Of a DNA stretch of 64,000 nt, positions 1 to 13,259 are shown piece by piece. The notes beneath the pieces are model-generated. The model saw only the letters and a program-made list of their open reading frames with translations. It was not told the DNA's origin and ran no database searches. The stretch's first letter is position 1. Each line of letters opens with the position of its first letter. The stretch covers positions 186,001 through 250,000 of the forward strand of contig NW_023501091.1 in assembly GCF_014066305.1 (NCBI RefSeq), in the 5' to 3' direction. This DNA is from Letharia columbiana (lineage: Eukaryota > Ascomycota > Lecanoromycetes > Lecanorales > Parmeliaceae). A program made the position numbers and the translations under genes.

Positions 1-1072
1 GAAAGCAGCCACTGCGCTTCTACTCCCTTTCGCCTATGCGGCACCAGCATTTCCACCACCTGCAGAACTCATCCAAGGTGTGGTCAACTCTAATATTAGC
101 TTGATTGCAGGGGGTACATTACCAAACAATACGGCAGCGGTAGCCACAGGTATAGCTGTAACGGGTTTGCAACTATTGGCCTCGCTCGAAAATATCGAAG
201 CATTCTTTTATTCAGACGCCATCCAAAACCTGACTAGTGGGGTGTACACCACTGGTGATTTGCTTTTGAACGACACTATTGAAATAATCGAAAAAATTGC
301 TGCAGTATGCTTGCTATCCGCATTATAGAATCCTTTGGGTTCACCACTTCACCATTAACATGATAAATAGCAAGAAGAAGTTCACGTTGCCACGGTTGGC
401 GCTGTTCTCCGCCTAAACTCAGCGCCCGTGGTCCCACCTTGCAAGTACACGTTTCCAGCCACGAACTTCGACGAATTCCTTGGGGTTGCCAATCTTATCA
501 CTTCTACCAACTTTGGCAGCGTCATTGGACTACAACAGCAACTTGGCGGAAGTGCTCCTGCTCTTTCCCCAGCAACAACTGCCATTTTAGGGGTCGAGAC
601 GCGCCATGACGCTTTTCTGCGCATCCTTCACGGCGTCGTTCCAAATCCAGCACCCTTTGACACCGCGATTCCTATCGCATGGGCATACAATATCGGGTTG
701 CAGTACACTGTGCCAGGCAGTTGTCCTGTCGAAGTTCCTTTACCAACTTACCCACAACTGTCTTTCGATCCTGCCGAACCGCCATCATTTGCGAGCGCCT
801 CCTATCCGTCAACCATATCATTTGCATGGGATGATCAGCAGGCGTGGGTGCAGCGCGAGACGGGAAAGCAACTGTATGCAGCCTGGATCAACCAGTACAA
901 CCTGCCAGTGTACACACCGGTGACAGTTACTGGGGCAGGATCCGGGATCACACCAGTGCCGAAAGATATGCAAGCTGTTGCATTTGTGGCATTGACGACG
1001 TTGCAGCCGTTGGATTTCACGGATTTGCAGGACGCAACACTTGTTGGTCCTCTTGCAATTGCAGTCTCTTGA
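1..1072 (+). CDS. Secreted ferritin-like domain protein (Rds1/LsdA-like), 5' partial
   Basis: The window opens inside this gene. The visible N terminus (KAATALLLPFAYAAPAFPPP) looks like the end of a signal peptide followed by a Pro-rich mature start. One intron, 305-370 (GTATGC..ATAG), removes an in-frame stop and joins IEKIAA to QEEVHVATVGAVL, so the frame is open from base 2 to the TGA at 1070-1072. The pieces LASLENIEAFFYSD and QEEVHV carry the Glu and Glu-x-x-His pattern of a ferritin-like four-helix bundle, as in fungal stress-response Rds1 and sexual-development LsdA-type proteins. Members are usually secreted or wall-associated, and their catalytic role is not established. The start codon lies outside the window. 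Family placement is fairly sure; function is inferred only from family. Confidence 0.75.
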
Positions 1073-1521
1073 AGTAAAATGTACTAGAGCAATTCGGGAA
1101 TGTACGCTACAGTGATCAGGGAAAAGCCGAAGTTGAGTCCACGAATAGATGGCAGCTCTTTGTACCGGTTGATACGTAGACTTATGGATTCAAGGCACAT
1201 ATTGCTTAATTGAGGAGACGGCATTTGTGATTAAATGTAAGCGGAGCCGCTCGATGTGAAGGATGGCGATTTATGACTGCGGAGTAAATCTCATCCTCAG
1301 TCTTAAATCTTGATAGGTTACCTATGTTGATGTTCCTGAACCACGATTCCGCCTGTCCTCCGCCTTACCCGACTTAGACTTTACTTTAGCAGGTGCTGTA
1401 CTTACTTTATACTTACGCTAATTTTCAAGCGCGTTTGCCGCAAACAGTTCGCGTTAGCTAAGACACTCTCAATAGTCAATACTCTGTGACAACATATTTT
1501 CCCACACATATTCACTCCCTT
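1073..1521. other. Intergenic, probable NUP192 promoter
   Basis: This stretch holds the 3' flank of the ferritin-like gene and the 5' flank of NUP192. No ORF with coding character and no RNA gene was recognised. Confidence 0.5.
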
Positions 1522-4500
1522 ATGGAGAATTCTGGGGGATTGGCGGGTCTGCGAGGTCTTCATCAAGATCTTCTTGCCTTGGAAGCATCCCGGCTGCGCA
1601 ACGTCGAACGGCTTTGGGCTGATCTTGAGGCGCGTGTCAATGAATTCAGGCAACTTCTTGACAAGCCGGCAAAGAATGAGGCAAGCCGCAAAGCGCTGTC
1701 GTCAGGTAAGAATTCTGAAGGCTCAAGTTTGTGGTCTTGCCGTTGGAAGAGACTGACTCGAGGTTTCTGCACAGGGCCAGTTACCGTCGATGAGGTTGAA
1801 TATGACATGAACCAAAAATTCCAGGAAACCGCTGCACAACTTGCCGATACACTCGATCTAGACGAGCTTGAATCAGCACGGCTCTTGATTGAGTCCGGGC
1901 AAGATGCAAAAAGGCTTGATAGGTCGCAAGGTGCATCTGCAATAATACACTTCCACGAGCGCCGACTTTTCCTTCTCGAATGCATGCGCCTTCTGCTTAG
2001 ACAATCACACGATCTAGAAGGTACAGAAAGTGTGCGAGACATAGCGCGTCAACTGGTCGGGTTGATCCTTGAGACCAAGGACGGCCCGGCTAGGAATGGC
2101 TCCCTATACACGCAAAGATGTTTCAATGCAATGGCTGGGATTGAGAAATGGCTCCAGTCCTTGGGGGAGCGTCATCAAGGAAATATAGCCCTGGGACAAA
2201 CGGCAAGGACCGAGTACACGGAGATTCTAGAGTACCAGCAGTCAAGCCTTGCAGAGCAACACGAATCGTTAGGGGCAATTGTCACCTACCTAATCAAAGC
2301 AGGTCATACTGGTGTTGAGGATTTTCACAAACTCCTAGATTATCTTCCACTTTTGGACAGATGGAACAGTATAGCCGTTCATTATGTACCGATGATAACA
2401 GCGTTCACATCCCAGTTTGGGTCACCGGATGGAGGCGGGGTGTTGCGGGACGCGAGAATGCTTAATAGCAAGATATTGGACAATAAAGACAAGGCACCGT
2501 GGATCCTACAAAATCTTCAAGCCGCTATGATCACCTGGTGGCTGTCCGAGTACTCGGGATGGTATCTCGAACAGCCCATAGGATCTCCTATACAGAACGT
2601 CGATCTCGAAGCCGAGGCCCAGGCTCGGTCAGAGGCATTTTCCCAGGCCTTGAGAGATGGCGCATTTGAATGCACTCTTACCGTCTGCTCACAAGTCATC
2701 CGGGAGGAGTGGTATGATCCAGCAAGGACGGGATTGCTTGACCTTTTGCTTCGAGATTCGGTGCCTCTGCCCGACGAATTACCGTTGTATTCGACATATT
2801 TCCAGCAACTAATAATGGAGCAATTTGAGGCATTTGTAGACACCTTCGTTACCAACATGCCAGACACCTTACGGCGCTTTAAATTGGAAGAAGATGACCA
2901 AAGAAAGAAGCTCCGGTCAGGCCTTCCGATGGATGGTGTTACAGAGCAAGCTTTCCACTTGGAGAGGTTTTTAATGGTTATCTCTTTTGCCTTCAGCCAC
3001 CGCGCCGACGCTGCGCAAGCTTTTTGGGGTGACTCGGATAGCAATCTCTATGGATTCCTGCAGTGGGCATCAAGAAGACAATCTACGCCATGCGTAAGTG
3101 CTTTCTGCGAAATGTTGAGTTCAATCTCGGAAGGCGAAGAATCCGCTGGATCTGCGCATCGGTTTCTTCTTGAAGAAGGTAACGAGGTAGCTGCCAAGAT
3201 ACGCAGATCGACCTCATTGAGCTGGACCCAGATCTTTGCCGAGCTAAGCCTCTACACCTCCAAAAGCCGTGAGCAGCCAACTGCCAATCGTTCTACAAAC
3301 CACTTTGGCGGAAAACGTAATCCGGATGACATCGATGAGCCTGAGAGCGCATACATGCTGGAAAGCTATCTACGACTGACGACCCATCTCTGTGGGGAAA
3401 GTGCAGAAGTAAGAGCTTGGATCATGGCCCAACCAAGGTTTCCCATTCTCGAAGTGCTTTTTCAGTTATGCAACAGCACTGTCCCAAGCCGTCTACAAGC
3501 GTGTGCCTTCAAGCTCGTTCGATCCTTGCTGACGGAGAAATCGGTAGAGGTTGGCTTGACTGTTTGGACGTCTCTGGACCATTGGATCTCTGGCGCCTTC
3601 TCTCCTCACAACTTTCCTAGACCGCCGAAGGCCACAACTCCTGCTGCTTGGGCAGAAGAAGTGACCTTTCCAGCTATCGCTGGAAGCTTTGAGCAGACGT
3701 GCGAGTTCATTTGTCTGTTACAGAACCTCGTGCGTCCAGCTGTCCCAGATGCGGGGCTCAATGACCAGCTACCGTTTCCAGAAACATTAGGCTCTGCATA
3801 TCGAATGGCAGGCATTGAACCGTACATTGACTTCGTATTTGACCGAATTTTTGCATCGAGGCTACCACATGGAGAAGACCAACTCCAGCATAGGATCATG
3901 ACCTTGAACATCTTAAGTTTTGCAGCGCTCTGTTTGCGTACTTTTAACGAGGACCTCGTAATCCTGGCGAATCGCTCGACAATGGCTGTCGACGAAGCTA
4001 TGAATACATCTTCTTTGTTGACATATGTCCGCCTACACCCTTTCAGCCGCGTAATGGAATGGATGTTCAACGACCGCGTGCTATATCAGCTCTTCGCCTG
4101 CGCTGAGTATGAGATCGAAGAGGTTTCGAGTGCCTCCCCTAACTCTCCGCTCGTTTTTGGTCTTCTTCGCACTATTGAAGTCATGAATCTTATAATCGAT
4201 CTTCAGTCTACGTACCTGGACATTGTGCGGCCTCTTATCAAAATGCAATCAGTGGGGCGTAGACGACCGGTTCTAAATCCGTCATTAGCATCATTTGAGG
4301 ATACCGTTGCATTAAAGGTGGACCTGGTAGTCGCCTTGGGTCTTTACTCTGGTGTTGGTATTCAGGAGCTCACGGTGGGCTCCCTGGAGCTTTTGGGGAA
4401 ACTTGCAAGCTCAAGGAAACTCAACATCCAAGCGACTCCAGGACTGAATCAAAGACTGTATGGTAATCGCTTGATCAGCGCTGTAGAACAGCACGATGGT

Positions 4501-6749
4501 ATCGATCCCATAGCCCGGTCATTGTGCCATGCAATGGAATTGGACTTGCGAGAACTAAGCCAAGGGCCCAGTGCTCCCGGGTGGACCATCAAGTCAGTCA
4601 TACTAGACTTTTTGATCCACTGCTTATCTGTCTCGCCTGACACACCCACATTAGCACATGCTTTGCTGGGTTTTGCTTGCAAAGGCACGAATGTGGATGT
4701 AGAAGAGAGCAGTTCATTTGAGGAGAAACGATCTCTTTTCCATGCCGTTCTAAATCTGGCTATCGAATATCCGGATGGCGATGGAGAGTCTTTGCAGGCA
4801 TGGGCGCTTGGCATAAAACAAAAAGGCATGCAGGTCCTTTCAATCTTGTGGGCTTCGCCTCTTACATCCTTGCTCACCATGCATCAACTGCAGGCCGATG
4901 AAAGCCTCTTCGCATTATTTCTGAGACAGCGGACGGTTGGGCCCCACACCGTATGGGATGGACGGTCAATTCGGGATTCTGATTTCTCGTACACCGAATC
5001 CGTGGAGGCGCTGGAACATTGCCTTTGGTATCGTTGTTCTCTGTTTGAGTACACAAGCACGGCAATTCGCTTGGCCGTTGCTAATGGCGCATCATCTTTG
5101 CGGGCCAAAATCTTCTCTACCTTGCTCGGATCAACGTTGATGCCAGACGGCGAGCAAATACCAAATGCCACAGTGTTTGATCTTTTCGACTTCATTGAGC
5201 TGGACATTGGAGGTGACATTTCCTGGCCTCAGCTTGATTACTTTGCAAGCTTAGATTTCAGCATCAGTACGGGGCCGGGACTCCAGAAGCCTGTCGAATG
5301 TTTTGATATGAAGATGATCCACGAAATGATCGCGTTACGAGCAAACGAATTACGAAAATCTGGACGCTTTCAAGATGCAAACGAAGAACAGCGGGCTGGT
5401 GAGGAGGCGCAACGAATCTTGCATTACTTCCAGACAGAGAACAGCCGGCAGGTCCTGACATTTGCAAGCTTACAGACCACGAAGGCTTGGGCTGAACTGC
5501 TAATCCTTTCTATCGGCACCTGCAGTCTCGACCCAGCGGGCAAAGCAGCATTGATTCTACAGGCCCTGCAATTGAGCACGCCAAAGCTCGAAGGTTACGC
5601 CTCAACGAACGTACAAAAGGCTATCGAAATAGCCAAACTCATCCTAGCATTACTTTTCCAGCTTGACTTCGAGGCCTCGGCTCTTGATCGATCCCGGGCT
5701 GGAGACGTCGCGAACGACAGGCTTTTTCAGGTCTTCCGGACTGCCTTGCGGGCTGTCAATCGTCCCAATGTCGACATGCAACTTCGCGAAGTACTTTACA
5801 AGATTTGCTATCGGTATCTTGGCAGCATGGCTGTCGTTTCAGACGCTCCAATCCGTCGACGCCACGGTATACAGACTGTGAGGGCGACTGGCGAGAGGAC
5901 TATGAATGTTGTGTGCGATGACGCTTTTGGCGCATCCGCACCTTGTAGGATATCCGCATTGCTTTTGCTGGACTCCCTAGCCGCTATGGCCAAGGTCGAC
6001 AAGTCAAATTACATCATCGACTCCTTGGTGAGGACGAATTTTCTACAGGTCCTTGTCGAAAGTATCGAGAGCATACCACAAGAATTACGGCAAACAAATG
6101 CGAAGGGTAAGAGGACTGATCGAGTATAGATGATGCTAATGCTAATACTATCTTCACAGATATTCCCGTTCTACTATCCTACTACGAGACCAAACTAGCC
6201 CTACTGCTGAGCATCTCCCAAAGCAGGAGTGGAGCAGTTCATGTCATGAACAGCGGACTATTCCAAGCGGTACGCGGATCTGGACTGTTCTCCGTCGATC
6301 CAGACATTGGAGTTGGTAAGTGTTGCAGTCCAGCCAAGACAATCATACTAACAAATGTAGAAATCGACAACCCAGAGGCTCTAGCCAAGTACTACAGGCT
6401 ACTTCTGTCCATCGCACGTGTTATCACCTCCGTGGTCCTTAGTCGAGGTCCTCAAAACGAGCAAAGCATCGAAAGCGCAAAGGTATTTCTGACGGAGAAT
6501 CGGCCTCTTGTCGTATCAATGTTCAAACGGCAAGCTAGGATAGGTGGAGTGTCGTTTGACGATGCAGGTGTTGATATTGAAGAATTGGTGGAGCTTTTTA
6601 TGTTGCTCATCGGGATGACGGGCTTTTTGGATGTGGGTTATGCAGATCGATACCTAATTGATCGGGTTCAGGCTGACATTGTTTTTAGTATGAAGAGCAA
6701 CGGGATACCCAGAAGCCACGGAGGACAGCCTTCACTTGATGTTACCTGA
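1522..6749 (+). CDS. NUP192: Nucleoporin Nup192 (Nup205 homologue)
   Basis: Large scaffold nucleoporin of the nuclear pore inner ring, an alpha-solenoid that binds Nic96/Nup53-type partners. Four exons: 1522-1705, 1775-6106, 6160-6315 and 6361-6749, giving about 1686 aa, normal for fungal Nup192. The start is the first ATG (MENSGGLAGLRGLHQDLLAL). An in-frame GTG lies 12 codons upstream but is not a credible start. Diagnostic stretches include DTLDLDELESARLLIESG near residue 90 and, at the C terminus, AVHVMNSGLFQAVRGSGLF followed after splicing by EIDNPEALAKYYRLLLSIAR. Introns 1 (69 nt) and 3 (45 nt) are multiples of three without stops, so an unspliced reading is open but breaks conserved sequence. 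Intron 2 (53 nt) is needed to avoid an early stop. Confidence 0.92.
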
Positions 6750-6973
6750 GAAGTAATACTGAATGGGGCCGCGGCTATCGACTGCTCCCCGGATCGATCA
6801 TTGAGAGAGTTTGTGTAGCCAATGTTTCAGGCCTCGGTGGGTATAGAAGAACAGTGTCTAGCCTTGATCAGATTAAGTTCAAACACAGTAAAATGGCTTC
6901 CAATACCATTGCATCTCGATATATTGAAAGCCGAACTGACTGCTGACACCTTAAGTGAAATTCCATAAACCTT

Positions 6974-8968
6974 TCATTCAAGTTCAAAAAGAACGAAAAG
7001 GTATAAATGAGGGGTAAACTGGGAAGACACCGACGTCTTGTAAGCATCGACAGGAATCCGCCACAGGCTAAGGAGAGCTTCAAACACCAGAAAAGGTCGC
7101 GCAAACAGACACACAAAATCCACAAACACAGCAAATAATACGTCAAGTGGGACTTAAACAAGGTTACTGCGGTTCCGAACATACTATCAGCTAGCTTCAC
7201 TTCTCCCGTGAATGGATATGCTGTGGTACATTAGGCTCACTATACCCCAGATGGCGCCTGACACTGTAATGTATATTGCCGAAAACCGCCAACACTGCTG
7301 TTTGAGGGAAATAGGAGAGTATGCGTGCCAAGCGGCGGCGTGGAGGCCTCCGTAGCAGCCGGTTGCGAGGCTGAGAATTGTAATGGGCACCCATGTATTT
7401 GCTTGCCCAACAGATATTTACCGGCCCAATTTTGGATTTCAGGGTCGACGAGATTGTCATTGAGAAGGCTTGCGGGGTACTCCCATGCGTGAATACTGGT
7501 ATGGAGGACCTTTGAGAAGTTGAGGAGTGTCCGAGAAAAAATGCCGAGCTCTGTACTGATCCCCATTATATGTACTGGTCCCGCATGACCGATGGAGCCA
7601 ATTTCCATCTCGTTAACGTCGTGGTATTCAGTTCCAATTCGACAGGAGGTTCGTACCACCGCGATACTTTACCATGAGCAACGTTCCTTTTGCCTAAGTG
7701 GATACTCTCGGGCTTGGGTCCGATTCCGAACTGGCGGACGATCTCATTTTCCAGAAGCTTCAGATGATGTGGGAGTCGTCGACTTTTCGTAAAAAGCAGA
7801 TGGCCTTCAATCTTGCCAGATCTAACGTTCAAGATTTGTAGGTCTCCCACGTCAGCCGCACTAGAGATGTTTCCGGATTGGTTTGCAAGCAATCGGTGAA
7901 CACCATCCATTTCTATGGCTACACCACCAGCTTCGATGTCTTGCGAACCAGGAGTATCGTCTGCTACCCGCTCAACGTCAGCGCGGCCAGGGAAGGAGAT
8001 GGACCCTGTTCCATCTCCTGTTCTTAAGAAGGACACAATGTTGTTGTTGGACGCAGGAATACATTGTGCGTCGACTAATATTACTCTCTCGATCTCCCGC
8101 TGTTCGAAAAAGGTTCGTCTGCCTTCCTTCCTTTTCGAAGTGCTGATCCGGCTGAACATCCACATTTGTTGCACATAGGGCCGGAACCCTCTCACCTGTC
8201 AGCGCAAGCGGTTCATGGATATTATACGGCTCTTCCATCCGCAGAATATACATGATTTAAGCGCACATGACATGAGCCGGGGTATTGATCTCGTTCAGTG
8301 TGAGAGGTAAGCGCGTTACAATTCGGGCAATGCACTCGATGAGAAGCCAGCTCGCCTGAACGATCGCAAGAGTCTTGGCAACATGGTCGGCTTTACTCTT
8401 ATCGTTTAAGGGTTCTTGTAAGATATCAGGAAGATGACCATGTTCTGCAAGTATCGCAACGCCTTGTGCTGTGATTGATTGCCGCGGCGAGCCCGGCATA
8501 TATGGATGGAGATCACTGTCATTGGTCTCGATCACGAAGCCGCCCATCCCGGCATAAAAGTTATGCACCATGGTCCAAGGATACTTCCGGCCGGAAATGG
8601 AAGGATTCTGTGACCTCTGCGGGTTACCGATCAGTGTCACGACATATCTTGGGTGTATTGGGACCTTAAGTTGACGATCAAGAAGCTCATGATTTTGCAG
8701 TCAATTTTCTTGCCAAATTCCACTGGCCCCAAGCAGTATATACGACCAATTCCGCGCGCAAGGATCCCCATCATACCCAGCCGAATCTCTTGCTGTGGAT
8801 AGCGGAGTTGCTGGTGCCCGCCTGGGGGATATTGAGGTGCACAGCTGTATATACGCAGATCGACAATGTCACGATGCAGGTACGTTGAAAGACGAAACGT
8901 GCCCCGAGTGGGCGGCTCAGAGCTGTGCAGAACAAATTGTCAACACGATTTCGAGTTGAAATTGCCAT
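6974..8968 (-). pseudogene. Decayed multi-pass membrane protein of a large fungal family
   Basis: Pieces of one protein are recognisable in order on the minus strand but in different frames. First is a TM piece (VTLSICVYTAVHLNIP) ending in KRFGWV, an in-frame TGA and then WGSLRAELVVYTAWGQW. Next comes WTMVHNFYAGMGGFVIE through DKSKADHVAKTLAIVQASW to EINTPAHVMCA, followed by an in-frame TAA and IMYILRMEEPYNIHEP. Then LVDPEIQNWAGKYLLG is followed one frame away (near 7410) by ITILSLATGCYGGLHAAAW. Last is ALLSLWRIPVDAYKTSV..FTPHL near 7010-7090. This is the full domain order of the fungal family with a MYxxWxxKPxxxxEP core, a GCYGGLHAAAW segment and a C-terminal SLRxxPxxxYxTxxW motif. At least two nonsense codons and two frameshifts make it a pseudogene. 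Family function is unknown. Confidence 0.75.
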
Positions 8969-9540
8969 GAAGCAAGTTCAATAGTAGCCAGCCGTTTGGA
9001 GATTGGGCAACAAGTGCATAGAAAGACAAGTCTGGGCATAATGATGAGGGAACCGCATGTAAGATGAAAGCAGGGATACTTTACAAGGAGACATAATTCT
9101 CCCAAATCGTAGACGTAGCGGAAATGATTGGACTGCACCCATACCTTCATCCTGTGGTCTCAACAGCATTCGTAACATTTGATGCCATACCAGGATCTTA
9201 GATGGAGGAGCAAGAGGTGAGCTGGCACTGACTTGCTCATAATTGCGAGCACGAGTGTGCTGACTAGACGAATCGAGTGGCCGTCGGGCAGTTCCATCTT
9301 CAGGTACTGTAGACTTGCACAGCCAGTGTGTTGGTCCTTCGACGAGGCTGAAGAATATCTCTAAACCGTTCATGTAAATCCGAAGCTTAAACCCGAGGTT
9401 CAACCTCTTCGCGTCATGCTGATCGAGGTTCACAGCTCAACCACCGCCACTGTCAAACTTGCATTGTTCTCTTGGGATACCGCTCAGATTCTCTACAGGG
9501 AATTATAGAAAAGCTCACATATCTCTCTGTGGATGTCTAG
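8969..9540. other. Intergenic between pseudogene and cullin gene
   Basis: This holds the cullin 5' flank and whatever remains of the pseudogene N terminus. ORFs on the minus strand (8978-9433, 8917-9150) show no recognisable domain. I see nothing else. Confidence 0.4.
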
Positions 9541-12396
9541 ATGCCATCTGCCAAGCTCGGCGGCAGTCAAGCCATAGAGCAAAGAAAGCGCAAGCAGTCC
9601 AATCCTACCGAAGCCAAATCCGAACCCTATCCTCAAAAGACCATTTCAGAGCTCTTTGCAACATCTAAGCAAGGAGTGAAAAGCCTGGAGGCCAACAATC
9701 TGCCCGGTGCATCGCCCAGCAAAAGACCAAAGCACAATCATTCTACAGTCCAAACCGACAGCACCTCGGCGCCAATGCAAACCCTACGAGCCGAAGACAT
9801 GTTCAAATTCCCCAGTCCTAAACCTCGACAAGCCGCTGAAGTCGTAGATCTCACTACTGAATCTCCTAAAAGCAGTCCAGTCAGGAACAAATTCAATGGC
9901 ATCCGCCCCCCGAGAATCGGCCCACACACAAGCCCTAACAAACTTCAAGTGAGGAACATGAAACCTGCTCTAAAAGCAGACCCGGATGAGTACTACAACA
10001 CCGTCTGGAAGCGATTGGAAGCTTCCTTGTTAGCAATCTTTGCGGATGAGAAGCTGCCATACTCGAACGAGGAGCTTTACAGAGGGGTGGAGATTGTGTG
10101 CCGGCAGGGGAAAGCCGCGGGTTTGTATGAAAAGCTGAAGAACACGTGCAATTGGAACATGCTACACAACGTTACCGAGCCCTTGACTCGGATTTCGGGC
10201 AATGATAACGCGGTGGTCGTTTTGCAGTCCGTGGTACGAGCGTGGTCAAGATGGAACAAGCAGCTGGAGACTCTTCGCTCCATCTTCTATTACCTCGATC
10301 GATCATACCTTCTTCACTCGGCTTCGTTACCATCGATAGAAGAAATGGGGGTCACCGAATTCCGTACGAACATATTTATGCCTCAGCAGCTCAAGTCAAA
10401 GATACTACAGGGGGCTTGTGATCTGGTCAGTGCTGATAGGAGTGGAGATGAATCAGCGCGCAACGACAGCCTTTACCGTGATGCGATCAAGATGTTCCAC
10501 TCACTGGCAGTATACACGAAGTTCTTCGAGCCAAGGTTGATGTCCGAATCAGAGCAGTACTATGTGTCATGGGCTGAAAGGACTATCTCTGAAACCGATC
10601 TAGCTGGCTATGTCGAGAGCTGCGTCAAGCTCATTGACGAGGAAATCCGCCGTTGCGATATGTTTGGTCTAGATCAGACGACTAATAAATCGTTAGAGCA
10701 ATACCTTGAAGACATATTGGTGGATCAAAGACAGACACGCCTCCTAGTGGTCGACGACGTTGGTGATCTTCTTGGAAAAGACAGACCGGATACCATGTCA
10801 CAGCTCTATTCACTACTGCAGCGTAGACGCCTTGGCGGAAAGCTTCGCCCTGCCTTCGAAGCCTTCATTGTCAAGCAAGGCTCCGAGGTTGTCTTTGATG
10901 AAGAGCGAGAGCAGGAGATGGTCGTGAGGCTATTAGATTTCAAAAAGAAGCTTGACCTGATATTGGAACAATCCTTCCAACGGCACGAAGGACTGAGCCA
11001 TAGTCTACGTGAGGCTTTCGAGACCTTTATCAACAAGAGCAAGAGAAGTAACATGACTTGGGGCACCGACAATCCCAAGCCTGGAGAAATGATCGCGAAA
11101 TACGTTGATATGGTTCTCAAAGGTGGAACCAGGGCCATTCGTACTTCTGGCGTTGGCACAGAAGACGCTCCAAAAGCGCCTGATAACGAAGATCAAGAGG
11201 GCGAAAGCGAGGATGAGGATGTGGAGATCAGTAAACAGCTAGACCAAGTCCTAGATCTGTTCCGCTTTGTGCATGGTAAAGCTGTATTTGAAGCTTTCTA
11301 CAAACGAGATCTTGCTCGCCGGCTGCTGTTGGGGCGAAGTGCGAGTTCCGATGCAGAGAAAAGCATGCTTACTCGCTTGAAGTCGGGTATGCTTGAATCC
11401 AGACCCTATTCGTTCGACAACGCTGACGAGCCTTTAGAGTGCGGTGCTGGCTTCACACACAACCTGGAGCAAATGTTCAAAGATATCGAAATGGCGAGGG
11501 AAGAGATCTCGTCTTACAAGTCTATGCTTGAAGAGAGGCAGACTAGGACCACATTTGATCTGAGCGTTAACGTTCTTTCCTCGTCCGCTTGGCCGTCGTA
11601 TCCTGACGTTACTGTCAACGTGCCTGAAAATGTCCTGAAAGCTACGAGAAGCTTCGAGCAGCATTACAAAATGAAACACTCCGGTCGAAAGTTGGAGTGG
11701 AAGCATGCCCTCGCCCATTGCCAGCTGAAGGCAGTATTTCCGAAAGGCTCCAAAGAAATTGTGGTTAGCTGCTTCCAGGCTGTGATCCTGACCGCTTTCA
11801 ACAAAAATGACTCTGTGTCATATCCCGACTTAAAGGCCTTCTCTGGCCTTGGTAAGTTCTAAGACCAAAGCCTTGAGTGACATGCGTTTCCCCAAGACGC
11901 CCTGCTAATAGATCCTAGATGACACCGAACTCAAGCGGACGCTCCAGTCCCTTGCCTGCGCTAAGTACCGCGTCCTCACCAAAGAGCCACGAGGTAAAGA
12001 CGTCAATGACACCGACACCTTCGCAGTAAATCTCAACTTCACGCACCCAAGGTATCGCATCAAGATCAACCAAATCCAAGCCAAAGAGACCAAACAAGAG
12101 AATCAACAGACGCATGAGCGTGTCGCTGCAGATCGTAATTACGAGACGCAAGCGGCTATTGTCAGAATCATGAAGAGCAGGAAGAGCATCACACATGCGG
12201 AATTGGTGAGTGAGGTTATCTCAGCAACGAAGACCAGGGGCGTGTTGGATCCGGCGGATATCAAGAAGAATATTGAGAAGTATGTCGATAAATCGTTGTG
12301 GTTCTATGTGACCGTGCTGACCGATACAGATTGATCGACAAGGATTATATGGAGAGGGACGAGGAGGGGCGTAACGTCTACAACTACGTTGCATAG
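9541..12396 (+). CDS. CUL4: Cullin 4 (CRL4 ubiquitin-ligase scaffold)
   Basis: Scaffold of a cullin-RING ubiquitin ligase: the N-terminal cullin repeats bind the DDB1-type adaptor and the C terminus binds the RING protein Rbx1. Three exons, 9541-11851, 11919-12279 and 12330-12396, give 912 aa. An in-frame TAG stands directly before the ATG, fixing the start. Residues 1-150 are a low-complexity, basic extension typical of Cul4. Cullin repeats follow (DEYYNTVWKRLEASLLAIF; EQYLEDILVDQRQTRLL), then the cullin homology domain (KAVFEAFYKRDLARRLLLG). The C-terminal winged helix carries the neddylation motif IVRIMKSRKSITHAEL with the acceptor Lys at about residue 856, and the protein ends DKDYMERDEEGRNVYNYVA. 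An acidic insert (DEDVEISKQLD) precedes the homology domain. Cul4 rather than Cul3 is chosen from the N-terminal extension and overall sequence. Confidence 0.9.
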
Positions 12397-13259
12397 GGGT
12401 CCCAGTACTGCATCTCGAGCGATCTGGCGAACGTTTTCCTGGGTATCCTGTCACGTTCATATAGATTTCAAGCATCGTTGATCCAGAAGAGGTCCTTGTC
12501 CAGTGCTCCCATGACATAGTAAGATGGTGTCGCTCTGGTTTATGCTAATCCAATTGCTTCTTAGGCATATTCAAGACCTGAAATGCTGCGTATCTAAGAT
12601 TAGTCCCTACGAATAACGCCTTCCCGGTCCACCAAGCTCGCCGAGATTGAGAGCGATTCGGAATGAAGGAGATAATCAAGGGCATGGAGCCTTGAAATTC
12701 ATCTCAGTTACAAACACGAAAAGAGCGGAGTTCCACATGCCTGGAACCTAAGAATCAGGCCCTTTGGCATGCTTCTTGAGCCCAACGTCATGCCTCAGGG
12801 TCGCCTAGTCTGAGCTTGACGCCCTTCTCCATACTTTCTAAGACTCTAAGCGACCCATTCACAACGAAACACCCGCACGATACATGTCTCTGCTTTCCTC
12901 AAATCTTTATTCGGTATAAAACTTGTAGTGTAATCGAGCGTCCTTACCCAATCCCAGGAGAGTTCCTTGATGACTATCTTGCGTATCATCTGAGACTCAA
13001 GAGACAAGTGCAAGACTCGAGGGTTGTCAGCTCACAACAAATGTACAGTGAGCATTAGGTTGTCTTGGCCCAAGAAAGGCTAGCGTGAAGTCAATCCAGA
13101 AACGCTGATATGAACCTCCGGTCATCTTTCAATCGGCCTCAATGTTGTCGGGATTGCTTGTCCTACATCATTTTTGTTGGGCAGTATAACCGTCGCTTCA
13201 TGCCGACAAAGTCGCTGACAAGTCGTCGTTATGAAATTTAGAATGCGTTTCGACAATGG
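12397..13259. other. Intergenic
   Basis: I see no supported gene. Short ORFs such as 12816-13058 lack domain character. Confidence 0.4.

Noticed and set aside
1486..1521. Upstream extension of NUP192 starting at GTG
   Set aside because: It begins with GTG, not ATG. The conserved N terminus starts at the ATG at 1522.
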